A stretch of 64,000 bases of DNA from Commensalibacter papalotli (GTDB lineage Bacteria > Pseudomonadota > Alphaproteobacteria > Acetobacterales > Acetobacteraceae): the NCBI RefSeq assembly GCF_947179115.1, contig NZ_CAMXCI010000001.1:186001-250000 (forward strand), in the 5' to 3' direction. Below, in pieces: positions 1-8,093 of this stretch. The notes beneath the pieces were generated by a model that did not search any database, was not told where the DNA came from, and saw nothing but the letters and a program-made list of their open reading frames with translations. A program made the position numbers and the translations under genes. The stretch's first letter is position 1. Every line of letters starts with the position of its first letter.

Positions 1-671
1 AAGCTCAGGCCGTTTTGCCGTTGCCACCAGTTCCTAAACCAGCGGCTTTGCCAAAGACTAATTCCCCACCAACAGCGGTTATTGGGGTCATTAGTGTTCC
101 AGATGTGATGCGTCAATCAGTTGCTGCACGTGAGGCTGAAAAAATATTAGTAGAGCGTCGTGACCAATTGCAAAGAGATGTTCAAAAGGAGCAAAAAGCT
201 TGGCGAGCTGAGCAACAGCAAATCCAAGCCAAAGCAAAAACCATGACTGATGAGCAACTTCAAGCACGTGGTCGCAAGTTGCAAGCGCGCGTGATTAACG
301 CTCAAAAGGACTTCCGTAACCGCAGTCGTATCATCCAAGAAGCTGCACAAGTTGCTTTTGGTCAGGTAGAACGTGAACTTATTTTGTTAATTCAAAATGT
401 TGCTGCAAGTCGTAATATGAATTTGGTTTTACATCGTGAGCAAGTTGCTTTGAGTGTAAATGAGCTTGATATAACGAATGAAGTTGTTAAAGAGCTAAAT
501 AAAAATTTATCTTCTGTATTTATTCCAGCAGCAGATGTTGATCCTGAAGAATTAGCAAAAAGTGGTTCAATGCCAACAACAGCCAACCCAGAGGCTGAAC
601 CAAAAACAGAAACAAGTAGTGTTGTTAAAAAAGCTCCTGAGCAACAACAGGGTAATAATCCTAAAAAATAA
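1..671 (+). CDS. skp: OmpH/Skp-family periplasmic chaperone (5' end outside window)
   Basis: Skp/OmpH is a periplasmic holdase that carries unfolded outer-membrane proteins to the BAM complex. The gene is cut by the window edge: the open frame runs in from base 3 and begins Ala-Gln-Ala, which looks like the end of a signal peptide, so the true start lies upstream. After a proline-rich linker comes a long charged helical region, rich in Lys, Gln, Glu and Arg, typical of the Skp coiled-coil tentacles. It is followed by a short beta-forming segment and a Lys/Glu/Pro-rich tail. The next gene is lpxD, the usual bamA-ompH-lpxD-fabZ-lpxA order of proteobacteria. The family call is firm; the missing N-terminus cannot be described. 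Confidence 0.88.
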   Translation, partial: AQAVLPLPPVPKPAALPKTNSPPTAVIGVISVPDVMRQSVAAREAEKILVERRDQLQRDVQKEQKAWRAEQQQIQAKAKTMTDEQLQARGRKLQARVINAQKDFRNRSRIIQEAAQVAFGQVERELILLIQNVAASRNMNLVLHREQVALSVNELDITNEVVKELNKNLSSVFIPAADVDPEELAKSGSMPTTANPEAEPKTETSSVVKKAPEQQQGNNPKK

Positions 672-682
672 AGGTGTATCGC

Positions 683-1756
683 GTGAGTATTGAGCAAGAA
701 AATCATCATCCTGGTGACAGTCGTTTTTTTTCTAAATCTGGTCCTTATACTATAGAAACTTTGGTTAAGGAAACAGGTGCTCAACTCAACTCACCTGATA
801 TTCTTACTAAAGATATACAATATACAGGTATTGCTCCTTTACAAATTGCTAGTTCCTCAGAAGTCAGTTTTCTAGATAATAAACGTTATTTACCACTACT
901 AGCACAGACCAAAGCTGGGGTTGTGATTGTTGCCCCTGCTTTTGCAGATAAAGTGCCACAAACCAGCCATGCTTTAGTGACCTCAAATCCTTATTTAGCT
1001 TGGGCAAGAGTTGCAACTTTATTTTATCCTAAAACGCCTGCAAAGCCTGGGGTTCATCCTACAGCTTACATCCATCCTGATGCAGTTATTCATCCTAGTG
1101 TAGAAGTGCAGGCTTTTGCAGTGGTGATGAATGGGGTGCATATCAATAAAGAATGTATTATCGGAGCTCACTCAGTAATTGAGCAAGGTGTGCAAATCGG
1201 TCAGTATTGTCGTATAGGTAATCATGTATCTTTAAGTCATGCAGTGCTTGGGGATCGTGTAACCTTGTATTCAGGCGCAAGGATTGGTCAAGACGGTTTT
1301 GGTTTCGCTATTGGTGAGCAAGGTTTTGTAAGTATCCCTCAAATTGGCAAAGTAATTTTGAAAAATGACGTTGAGGTTGGTGCAAATTCAACAATTGATC
1401 GTGGTTCAGTCAAAGATACTATTATTGGAGAGGGTTCCAGACTAGATAACTTGGTTCAAATTGGCCATAATGTAGAAATGGGAAGATGTTGTATTGTTGT
1501 ATCTCAGGCAGGTATATCAGGTTCAACACAATTGGGTGATTTTGTTACTATTGCTGCGCAAGCTGGGTTAATTGGGCATATTCATATTGGTGACCATGCC
1601 AGAGTGGGTGCCCAATGTGGTGTTATGTCTGATGTTGAGGCAAAATCAGATGTGATTGGTAGTCCGGCAATGCCATTTAAAGAGTTCTTTAAAAACGTTG
1701 CGTTTTTAAGACGGATGGCAAAATCGTCAAAAGGCAAAGAAGATAGTCAAAAGTGA
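683..1756 (+). CDS. lpxD: UDP-3-O-acylglucosamine N-acyltransferase
   Basis: LpxD adds the N-linked acyl chain to UDP-3-O-acylglucosamine, the third step of lipid A synthesis, on the inner face of the inner membrane. The protein has an N-terminal uridine-binding domain (about residues 1-110) followed by hexapeptide repeats of a left-handed beta-helix. The catalytic His lies in the QIGHNVE motif at residue 262. I chose the GTG at 683 because AAAGGTG lies seven bases upstream; a GTG at 674 in the same frame would add three residues but has no ribosome binding site. With 357 residues it has the normal family length. It starts 11 bases after the ompH stop and is probably cotranscribed. Confidence 0.95.
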   Translation: MSIEQENHHPGDSRFFSKSGPYTIETLVKETGAQLNSPDILTKDIQYTGIAPLQIASSSEVSFLDNKRYLPLLAQTKAGVVIVAPAFADKVPQTSHALVTSNPYLAWARVATLFYPKTPAKPGVHPTAYIHPDAVIHPSVEVQAFAVVMNGVHINKECIIGAHSVIEQGVQIGQYCRIGNHVSLSHAVLGDRVTLYSGARIGQDGFGFAIGEQGFVSIPQIGKVILKNDVEVGANSTIDRGSVKDTIIGEGSRLDNLVQIGHNVEMGRCCIVVSQAGISGSTQLGDFVTIAAQAGLIGHIHIGDHARVGAQCGVMSDVEAKSDVIGSPAMPFKEFFKNVAFLRRMAKSSKGKEDSQK

Positions 1757-1829
1757 ATTGATGATTTTGACAAAATAAGTATTAATAGATAACTATAAAA
1801 CTGATATTATTTATAAGTGGTTAAAAAAA

Positions 1830-2327
1830 GTGAGCATAGAAACAAATAAAACAAATGTTGCCCCTCAAGACCAAGATTCTGCTATTGATCTTCCCGTCAT
1901 TGATATAGAAGGCATTATGAGTGCAATTCCGCATAGATATCCATTTTTATTAATTGATCGGATGATCAATGTAAAAAAAGGATTGTCTGCTACCGGTATA
2001 AAAAATGTTTCTGTTAACGAGAATTTTTTTCAAGGGCATTTTCCTTCTCGTCCTGTTATGCCAGGTGTTTTAATCATCGAAGCAATGGCTCAAACTGCTG
2101 CTGTATTAGTTGTTAAAACGCTAGGCGCAGAATTTGAGGGAAAAATAGTTTATTTTATGACGATTGAAAACGCTAAATTTAGACGTCCAGTCGGGCCTGG
2201 CGACCAATTATTTATTGATGTAGTAAAAGAACGCCAACGTGCCAATGTTTGGAAATTTCGTGGTATTGCCAAAGTGGATGGTGTTTCTGTTGCAGAAGCA
2301 ATGTTTGGTGCAATGATTATGGGATAA
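1830..2327 (+). CDS. fabZ: 3-hydroxyacyl-[acyl-carrier-protein] dehydratase FabZ
   Basis: FabZ dehydrates 3-hydroxyacyl-ACP in fatty acid elongation, and so competes with LpxA and LpxD for the same hydroxyacyl-ACP pool. The protein is a single hotdog domain with the signature GHFPSRPVMPG. The catalytic His is residue 70 and the Glu is residue 84. A 25-residue N-terminal extension precedes the usual ISxIPHRYPFLLIDR-like start, making it 165 residues against about 150 in other bacteria. GTG start. It sits between lpxD and lpxA as in most proteobacteria, but an intrinsic-terminator-like hairpin overlaps its stop codon, so the operon may be attenuated here. Confidence 0.95.
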   Translation: MSIETNKTNVAPQDQDSAIDLPVIDIEGIMSAIPHRYPFLLIDRMINVKKGLSATGIKNVSVNENFFQGHFPSRPVMPGVLIIEAMAQTAAVLVVKTLGAEFEGKIVYFMTIENAKFRRPVGPGDQLFIDVVKERQRANVWKFRGIAKVDGVSVAEAMFGAMIMG

Positions 2328-2364
2328 TCAAAATATATCGTTATCGTGTATATTTTGATTTTTC
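2327..2364 (+). terminator. Terminator-like hairpin between fabZ and lpxA
   Basis: An 11-bp perfect inverted repeat (arms 2327-2337 and 2349-2359, 11-base loop) is followed by a T run. It begins on the last base of the fabZ stop. The stem is all A-T except two G-C pairs, so it may only partly terminate transcription. It sits inside what is usually a continuous lipid A operon. Confidence 0.5.
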
Positions 2365-2406
2365 TTTATTTGGTAAAGCACAAATGACATCAAAAAAAAT
2401 TAAAAG

Positions 2407-3276
2407 ATGGAGGAAATTCTGGTAGATATTTCAAACGCTACTGTCAGTAATAGCGAAATTCATCCATCTGCGATTATTGCTTCTGGAGCTAAAATAGGTC
2501 GTGGGGTTTGTATTGGCCCATGGTGTTCAGTAGGTGCAGATGTTATTATTGAAGATGGTGTCAAGTTAATTGCTAATGTAATTGTTGATGGTCATACTAC
2601 ATTGGGTAAAGATTCTGTGTATTATCCATTTTCAACCATAGGATTGGCTCCACAAGATTTAAAATATAAAGGTGAGCCAACGCGTTGTGTGATTGGCAGT
2701 AGAACAGTAGTTCGTGAACAAGTAACGATTCATCGTGGTACGACTTCAGGAAATGGGATTACTACGATTGGTTCTGATTGTTTAATAATGGTTAATGCGC
2801 ATATTGCTCATGATTGTTATATTGGTGACCGTGTTATTATTGTCAATAATGTTGTATTAGGTGGACATGTTCATATTGATGATGATGCCAGAGTAATGGG
2901 GTCTGCGGCTATTCATCAATTTGTTAGAATTGGTAAAGCAGCTTTGGTTGGTGGTGTGACTGGAGTTGAATCAGATGTTATTCCTTATGGTAGTGTGCTT
3001 GGAAATAGGGCGCGTTTAGTAGGAATGCATTGGATATGGCTGAAGCGTAATGGTGTTCAAAGCTCAGAAATTCATATTTTAAGAAACGTATACCGCGCTT
3101 TATTTCCTAAAGATGAAGAATTATGTGGCGTTTTTGAAGAACGTTTACAAAATGTAAAAGATAAATTTGGACATATAGATCGTGTTCAAGAAATTATTGA
3201 TTTTATTGAGCAGCCCAGCCGTAGAGGATTGGTAAAAGTAGGACGTTCAATTTCCTCTTCAGAAAAAGAGGGATAA
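2407..3276 (+). CDS. lpxA: UDP-N-acetylglucosamine O-acyltransferase
   Basis: LpxA transfers a 3-hydroxyacyl chain from ACP to UDP-GlcNAc, the first step of lipid A synthesis in the cytoplasm. Hexapeptide repeats of a left-handed beta-helix run from about residue 15 to 200, followed by a helical C-terminal domain. The catalytic His is in the NAHIAHDC motif at residue 135. The start is uncertain. The ATG at 2407 has only a weak AAAAG upstream, whereas a strong GGAGGAA (2409-2415) lies just inside the frame and precedes a CTG at 2419. Starting there would give a protein closer in length to the Escherichia coli enzyme. The gene continues into lpxI after 12 bases. Confidence 0.95.
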   Translation: MEEILVDISNATVSNSEIHPSAIIASGAKIGRGVCIGPWCSVGADVIIEDGVKLIANVIVDGHTTLGKDSVYYPFSTIGLAPQDLKYKGEPTRCVIGSRTVVREQVTIHRGTTSGNGITTIGSDCLIMVNAHIAHDCYIGDRVIIVNNVVLGGHVHIDDDARVMGSAAIHQFVRIGKAALVGGVTGVESDVIPYGSVLGNRARLVGMHWIWLKRNGVQSSEIHILRNVYRALFPKDEELCGVFEERLQNVKDKFGHIDRVQEIIDFIEQPSRRGLVKVGRSISSSEKEG

Positions 3277-3288
3277 ATAATCATTTAA

Positions 3289-4149
3289 ATGCAAAGCCAA
3301 TTAATGGAAAACAAAACAGCCGTTGGAATTTTAGCTGGGGGAGGGCCTTTGCCAGGTAAAGTTGCAGAGGCTGTTTTTGCTATGGGACGTTCTGTATTTA
3401 TTGTTGGGTTTCAGGATTTTGCAGAACCGCAAATTATTGAAAAATGGCCTCATGAATATGTAAGATTGGCTGCGGCTGGGCGTATTCTTGCTGCGCTTCG
3501 TGAAAATCATTGTGAAGATATTGTGTTAATCGGCCCAGTCAAACGTCCATCTTGGCGTGATTTACGACCAGATGCAGAGGGGGCAAAAATCCTTGCCCGC
3601 ATAGGTAAAGCGTTATTTGCAGGGGATGATGGTTTATTAGCTGCGTTGGTTCGTGTGTTTGATGAAGAAGGCTTTAAGGTTCGTGGTGCGCATGAGTTTC
3701 TAGATCCTGTGATTGAGGGTGTTTTTGGAAAAATACAACCTGATTCTCAAAGCTTGCATGATATTGATAAAGGAATAGAAGTTAATCAAGTCTTGGGTCG
3801 TTTAGATATCGGGCAGGGGTGCATAGTCCAAAATGGCTTGGTCATTGCTGTTGAAGCGATGGAGGGAACGGATTCTATGTTAAAAAGAGCCAAGGATTGT
3901 CAGCAACCTGGTTTAGGTGCTATTTTAATTAAACAAGTTAAACCTGATCAAGAAAGACGTGCGGATATGCCGACAATTGGTCCACGCACGGTCATTGGTG
4001 CATATGAGTCAGGCTTAAGAGGAATAGCGTTTGAGGCAGGAGGTACGTTAATTGTGCATCAAGAAGAGGTCGTTCGTTTGGCTGATGAAAAAGGAATATT
4101 TCTGTTAAGTTATAATCCAGATACATTCAAACAAAAATATATAAAATGA
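3289..4149 (+). CDS. lpxI: UDP-2,3-diacylglucosamine pyrophosphatase LpxI
   Basis: LpxI (formerly DUF1009) hydrolyses UDP-2,3-diacylglucosamine to lipid X and UMP. It replaces LpxH in most alphaproteobacteria. The N-terminal domain opens with GILAGGGPLPG and the C-terminal domain carries the RRADMPTIGPRT motif. Asp226 in this motif appears to match the residue reported as catalytic in the Caulobacter enzyme (from memory). Length is 286 residues, normal for the family. In many alphaproteobacteria lpxB follows, but here gloA does, so lpxB must lie elsewhere. An in-frame ATG at 3304 is an alternative start; neither has a clear ribosome binding site. Confidence 0.93.
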   Translation: MQSQLMENKTAVGILAGGGPLPGKVAEAVFAMGRSVFIVGFQDFAEPQIIEKWPHEYVRLAAAGRILAALRENHCEDIVLIGPVKRPSWRDLRPDAEGAKILARIGKALFAGDDGLLAALVRVFDEEGFKVRGAHEFLDPVIEGVFGKIQPDSQSLHDIDKGIEVNQVLGRLDIGQGCIVQNGLVIAVEAMEGTDSMLKRAKDCQQPGLGAILIKQVKPDQERRADMPTIGPRTVIGAYESGLRGIAFEAGGTLIVHQEEVVRLADEKGIFLLSYNPDTFKQKYIK

Positions 4150-4161
4150 AAGAGAAACAAA

Positions 4162-4560
4162 ATGGCAACTTATCTTCATACAATGATTCGAGTTCACAAT
4201 TTAGATAAAAGTTTGGCTTTTTATCAATCTCTTGGAATGAGAGAAATTCGTCGTAAAGAAGTCCCAGAGGGTAAATATACACTGATTTATGTTGGATTTG
4301 ACGATAATGCTGCTGGTGAAGCTGAAATCGAATTGACTTATAATTGGGGACATGATGTGCCCTATGATATGGGCACAGGTTTTGGACATTTAGCCTTGGG
4401 CGTTGATGATATTAATGCTGTAGTAGAAGCAGTTCGTAAATTAGGTGGAAAAGTAACCAGAGAACCTGGTCCAGTAAAGTTTGGAACGACAGTGATTGCT
4501 TTTGTCGAAGACCCAGATGGATATAAGATTGAGCTAATACAAACCGATACTTACAAATAA
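4162..4560 (+). CDS. gloA: Lactoylglutathione lyase (glyoxalase I)
   Basis: Glyoxalase I converts the hemithioacetal of methylglyoxal and glutathione to S-lactoylglutathione, in the cytosol. The protein is one vicinal-oxygen-chelate fold of two beta-alpha-beta-beta-beta modules. The four metal ligands expected from the Escherichia coli nickel enzyme are present as His6, Glu57, His76 and Glu124. At 132 residues it is the short bacterial type. It follows lpxI by 12 bases, so it may be read from the lipid A operon, although its function is unrelated. Confidence 0.93.
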   Translation: MATYLHTMIRVHNLDKSLAFYQSLGMREIRRKEVPEGKYTLIYVGFDDNAAGEAEIELTYNWGHDVPYDMGTGFGHLALGVDDINAVVEAVRKLGGKVTREPGPVKFGTTVIAFVEDPDGYKIELIQTDTYK

Positions 4561-4570
4561 GATTTCATGG

Positions 4571-4931
4571 ATGATTATGAATAGACAAGATTTGCTTGCG
4601 TATGCCAAAGAAAATTTTAAAACCATTCCTGATTATCCATGGCTAAGATTTCCTGAATATGTTGTTTTAAGGCATCAAGGCAATAAAAAATGGTATGGCT
4701 TAGTACATGAACGTGTCAGGAGATCGACTGGGTTTAAAATCTAAAGATCATGTTGATATTTTGAATGTCAAAGTTAACCCAGAATCTTCTTATTTTCTGC
4801 AACTTAAGCCTTATATTTTTCCTGCTTATCATATGAATCGTGAACACTGGGTCAGTATTCTATTGAATGGCAGTGCTTCAGATGATGAAATTATTTTATT
4901 ATTAGAGCAGAGTTATAAATTAACTAAATAG
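4571..4931 (+). pseudogene. MmcQ/YjbR-family DNA-binding protein, frameshifted
   Basis: Two adjacent reading frames together encode one MmcQ/YjbR-like protein of about 120 residues. The first part (from the ATG at 4571 or 4577) gives MNRQDLLAYAKENF and continues to KKWYGLV. The second part starts at MNVSGDRLGL and continues through the family's HMNREHW and ILLNGS elements. The join is at 4703-4706, where one extra base (most simply the C at 4706) moves the frame by +1. Without that base the two halves read through as KWYGLV-MNVSGD. The second half also opens with an ATG, so a C-terminal fragment could be translated. The cause could be a true mutation or a sequencing error. The function of this CyaY-fold family is not well defined. 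Confidence 0.8.
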
Positions 4932-5331
4932 ATTTATTTTTTGTCTCTTTTAAGTATTCCGCAACTTTTTCAATAGATTGTGCAATAGATTCTGCTGATT
5001 GTAATGTTTTTTCATCAGCTGTTTTATTTAACAAGATACGGTCAGCCATCAAAAGAGCTGGTGATAATATGCCTTTGACGTCATGTCGTAAAATAGAGAG
5101 TTGTGAGGCATGTTGTGTTTCTATTTTTGCAAGTTTTCTTTGATACCCAGTGATTATCAAGGTGGTTACAGTAGTAATATATAGACCCATTAGGACAAAT
5201 ATGCACCATAAAGGAAGGGTTGCATCATATAGAGAAAATGTTAAAACACATAGAAGGATTCCTGAACTTATTCCGATAAAGTAGCGAAAAAATCTTTTTT
5301 TCTGTAATGGTTTGGGCAGAGAGCTTGCCAT
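4924..5331 (-). CDS. Small membrane protein with an H-box-like cytoplasmic helix
   Basis: I do not recognise this as a named family. The 135-residue protein has a basic N-terminus and two membrane segments (about residues 15-35 and 40-62). A soluble helical tail follows, containing SILRHDVKGILSPALL (His83) and then a second helix around residues 105-130. The tail resembles the dimerisation and phosphoacceptor helical pair of histidine kinases, with His83-Asp84 where the H-box His-Glu/Asp would be. No ATP-binding domain follows. Its 3' end overlaps the end of the mmcQ-like gene by eight bases. It could be a phosphotransfer or kinase-interacting protein, but that rests on motif resemblance only. 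Confidence 0.6.
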   Translation of the reverse strand: MASSLPKPLQKKRFFRYFIGISSGILLCVLTFSLYDATLPLWCIFVLMGLYITTVTTLIITGYQRKLAKIETQHASQLSILRHDVKGILSPALLMADRILLNKTADEKTLQSAESIAQSIEKVAEYLKETKNKSI

Positions 5332-5407
5332 CTATGAAAAAATCCTTTGGAAAACAAATTATTTTCCTTAAATAGCATAAAAAAGCAATTCTGCCTATGG
5401 ACTTAGA

Positions 5408-5436
5408 TTGACGATTTTCTATATTCAGATTATAAC
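5408..5436 (+). promoter_or_regulatory. Sigma-70-type promoter for rpmH-rnpA-yidD-yidC
   Basis: TTGACG (5408-5413) and TATAAC (5431-5436) are separated by exactly 17 bases, a near-consensus housekeeping promoter. It lies about 90 bases before rpmH and leaves a leader of roughly 80 nucleotides. The surrounding gap 5332-5524 holds nothing else I can recognise. Confidence 0.7.
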
Positions 5437-5524
5437 CACCTCTTTAGGACTATAATTATTTGTTAAGTCTGAATGCAATTTATAATATTTATTTGTTTTC
5501 AGAAGGCTTTAAAGGAGAGATTTC

Positions 5525-5659
5525 GTGAAGCGTACATATCAACCTTCAAAAATTGTTCGTAAACATCGTCATGGTTTCCGTGCACGTATGGCTACTGTTG
5601 GTGGACGTAAAGTAATTACCAACCGTAGAGCAAAAGGACGTAAACGTCTTTCAGCTTAA
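5525..5659 (+). CDS. rpmH: 50S ribosomal protein L34
   Basis: L34 is a small basic protein of the large ribosomal subunit. The 44-residue product begins MKRTYQPSKIVRKHRHGFRARM and ends in the basic RRAKGRKRLSA, matching the family along its whole length. GTG start with AAAGGAGAG about six bases upstream. It is the first gene of the conserved rpmH-rnpA-yidD-yidC-engB order. Confidence 0.97.
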   Translation: MKRTYQPSKIVRKHRHGFRARMATVGGRKVITNRRAKGRKRLSA

Positions 5660-5665
5660 TGGCGT

Positions 5666-6058
5666 TTGGCGTTAAAGCGAGTATGGTTTGTGACTGATAT
5701 AGGTAACAAGCTCCAGCCTGTCTTGCGTTTAAAAAAGCGGGTACAATTTTTAAATGTAGCTGCAAACGGTCAGAAAGTCCCTACATCTAGTGTTGTCTTG
5801 CAATTATTACATAGAAATGATTGCGAAGCAGGTAGAGTAGGGTTTACCGTTACTAAAAAAGTTGGAAATTCCGTTGTTCGTAACCGAGTAAAAAGAAGGT
5901 TGCGAGGGGTTATGCAAGAATTAGCGCAAAAAAATTCTTTTCAAGGCATTGATATGGTGATGATAGGGCGTAAAAACACCTTTGAAAAACCATACCAAGC
6001 AATTGTAAAAGATTTTCGTTGGGCTTTGTATAAAGCTGGGGTTATATTGAATAAATAA
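5666..6058 (+). CDS. rnpA: Ribonuclease P protein component
   Basis: RnpA is the protein subunit of RNase P, which with the M1 RNA removes 5' leaders from pre-tRNAs. The conserved RNR motif lies in KKVGNSVVRNRVKRRLR, about residues 70-86. The start is uncertain because no ATG exists in the correct region. TTG at 5666 gives 130 residues, GTG at 5690 gives 122, and TTG at 5723 gives 111 beginning at the usual family start RLKKRVQFLNV. None has a clear ribosome binding site, so translation may depend on rpmH, whose stop lies six bases before 5666. The stop directly abuts the yidD ATG. Confidence 0.93.
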   Translation: MALKRVWFVTDIGNKLQPVLRLKKRVQFLNVAANGQKVPTSSVVLQLLHRNDCEAGRVGFTVTKKVGNSVVRNRVKRRLRGVMQELAQKNSFQGIDMVMIGRKNTFEKPYQAIVKDFRWALYKAGVILNK

Positions 6059-6277
6059 ATGAAACGAATTTTTATTGGTTTGATTTATCTTTATCAGCTG
6101 ACTTTACGGCCATTACTTGGGCATCATTGCCGTTTTAACCCATCTTGTAGTCATTATGCCCAAAAAGCTATTCAAACACATGGTGTTTTTAAAGGAATCA
6201 TGATGGGTGGATGGCGTATTTTACGGTGTAATCCTTGGAATTTGGGTGGGGATGATCCTGTTCCCCCTAAAAAATAA
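6059..6277 (+). CDS. yidD: Membrane protein insertion efficiency factor YidD
   Basis: YidD is a small inner-membrane-associated protein that assists YidC-dependent insertion. The 72-residue product has an amphipathic N-terminal helix, then the family core with the HHCRFNPSCSHYA cysteine motif and the closing RCNPWNLGGDDPVP. The ATG begins directly after the rnpA stop, so the two are probably translationally coupled. The length is normal. Confidence 0.95.
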   Translation: MKRIFIGLIYLYQLTLRPLLGHHCRFNPSCSHYAQKAIQTHGVFKGIMMGGWRILRCNPWNLGGDDPVPPKK

Positions 6278-6320
6278 GGCGATATTTTTTTAAATTCAAT
6301 GAATGATTGGCTGGCTTTGA

Positions 6321-8090
6321 ATGGATAACAAGCGCTTTTTTCTGGCGACTTTGCTTTCTGTTTTTCTTCTTTTTGCATTTGAGTATTTTACCCCAAAAAA
6401 AGAAGAAACACACAACACAACACAACAGGTGAAACAAGAGCAAACGCCGCTTTCAACGCAAAAAGTTGAATCATCATCAAATCAAGAAGTTGCAGAAACA
6501 GGGCCAGATATCAGGGTTCCTATTAATGCAAATCAGGTAAAGGGTTCTCTTAATTTAAGGGGTGCTTTATTAGATGATTTGGTTTTAAAAAACTATCGTG
6601 AAACGATTAAAAAAGATTCACCACTTGTTCGTGTACTTTCTGGCCCTAAATCCAAAGATGCAAATTATGTGCAAACAGGTTGGGTCAATGCCGATCATGA
6701 TACAACAAAACTTCCTGATATCAATTCGGTTTGGAAAACTGACCAAAAAGAATTAACCCCTGAACAACCTGTCACCATGACATGGGATAACGGGCAAGGG
6801 GTAAAGTTTGAAAAAACGATTTCAATTGATAAAAATTATATGTTCAAGTTTGAACAAAAAGTCGTTAATTCATCAGATAAACCTGTTTCTGTTTTCTTTT
6901 TTGGCCGTGTAAGTCGTGGCTTTACACCAAAAGAGTTAAACGGTTACTTAGTACATGATGGCCCGATTGGGATTGTTGATCAGCGTCTTGAGCAATATTC
7001 TTATGAAACGATTCGTAAAGATTCAAAAGCACCTTCTGATATTTCTTGGAGCAAGAATACAACTGGTGGTTGGGCTGGTATAACTGATAAATATTGGTTA
7101 ACGGCTATCGTTCCTCAACAAGATAAAAATGTTAGTGTTGTTTATGGTTTTACACCAGATGCTGATCAGTCTGAGAATATCAACACTGGTGGTGTTGAAA
7201 AAGGAACATATCAAGTTGGTTTTACCTCACGTCAACCAATGGTTGCTGCACCAGGTGAAACTGTTTCAACTTTTGGACATGTATTTTCTGGGGCTAAGGT
7301 TGTTGAACTTTTAAACCAATATGAAAAACAATATCATATTCCTGATTTTTGGAAGGCGGTTGATTTCGGTTGGTTCGCGTTTTTAACGTATCCTATTTTT
7401 ATTGTTTTGGATTGGTTGAATAATTTTTGGGGTAATTTTGGGTTAGCTTTGTTAACCTTTACCTTGATTGTTAAAGCTGTGTTTTATCCTTTGGCTTCAA
7501 AGCAATTTCATTCAATGGGTAAAATGAAGGCTTTACAGCCTAAAATGAAAGAAATTCGCGAAACTTATAAAGATGATCAACAGTTGATGAATCAACAAAT
7601 GATGCGTCTTTATAAAGAGCAAGGCGTTAATCCTGCCAGTGGTTGTTTACCAATCTTACTTCAAATTCCAATTTTTTGGTGTTTGTATAAAGATTTGTAT
7701 GTAACAATTGAAATGCGTCATGCACCTTTCTTTGGTTGGATTCATGATCTGTCTGCTCCTGATCCGACGAATATTTTAAATTTATTTGGATTAATACCAT
7801 TTGATCCATCGACGATTTCACCATTTTTGCATGTTGGTATCTGGCCTTTGATTTTTGGTTTTACAATGTTCTTGCAACAAAAGTTAAACCCTGCGGTATT
7901 GGATCCAGTTCAAAAGAAAATGTTCCAGTTTATGCCATTTATTTTTACGGTTGTTTTGGCTACACAACCAGCAGGTTTGGTGATTTACTATAGTTGGAAT
8001 AATACATTAACCGCATTACAACAGTTGGTGATTCAAAAGCGTATGGAAGCTAAAGCTAAAAAAGCATCTTTAAAAAAGGCAAAAGGATAA
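6321..8090 (+). CDS. yidC: Membrane protein insertase YidC
   Basis: YidC inserts and folds inner-membrane proteins, alone or with SecYEG-SecDF (secD and secF are at 37.9-40.4 kb). It has an N-terminal membrane anchor (about residues 5-22), a large periplasmic beta-sandwich domain to about residue 340, then the five-helix insertase core. The groove position that is Arg366 in Escherichia coli is Lys385 here, as is usual in alphaproteobacteria. The cytoplasmic hairpin after it (MKALQPKMKEIRE) and a Lys-rich C-terminal tail are present. Length is 589 residues, normal for the Gram-negative form. It follows yidD by 43 bases. Confidence 0.97.
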   Translation: MDNKRFFLATLLSVFLLFAFEYFTPKKEETHNTTQQVKQEQTPLSTQKVESSSNQEVAETGPDIRVPINANQVKGSLNLRGALLDDLVLKNYRETIKKDSPLVRVLSGPKSKDANYVQTGWVNADHDTTKLPDINSVWKTDQKELTPEQPVTMTWDNGQGVKFEKTISIDKNYMFKFEQKVVNSSDKPVSVFFFGRVSRGFTPKELNGYLVHDGPIGIVDQRLEQYSYETIRKDSKAPSDISWSKNTTGGWAGITDKYWLTAIVPQQDKNVSVVYGFTPDADQSENINTGGVEKGTYQVGFTSRQPMVAAPGETVSTFGHVFSGAKVVELLNQYEKQYHIPDFWKAVDFGWFAFLTYPIFIVLDWLNNFWGNFGLALLTFTLIVKAVFYPLASKQFHSMGKMKALQPKMKEIRETYKDDQQLMNQQMMRLYKEQGVNPASGCLPILLQIPIFWCLYKDLYVTIEMRHAPFFGWIHDLSAPDPTNILNLFGLIPFDPSTISPFLHVGIWPLIFGFTMFLQQKLNPAVLDPVQKKMFQFMPFIFTVVLATQPAGLVIYYSWNNTLTALQQLVIQKRMEAKAKKASLKKAKG

Positions 8091-8093
8091 ATT

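Noticed and set aside
4703..4709. Programmed +1 frameshift in the mmcQ-like gene.
   Set aside because: There is no slippery codon followed by a stop, no internal Shine-Dalgarno and no obvious stimulatory structure; simple mutation or a sequencing error fits better.
5659..5697. A 12-codon frame starting at the TAATG overlap of the rpmH stop.
   Set aside because: It stops quickly, is out of frame with rnpA, and has no ribosome binding site.
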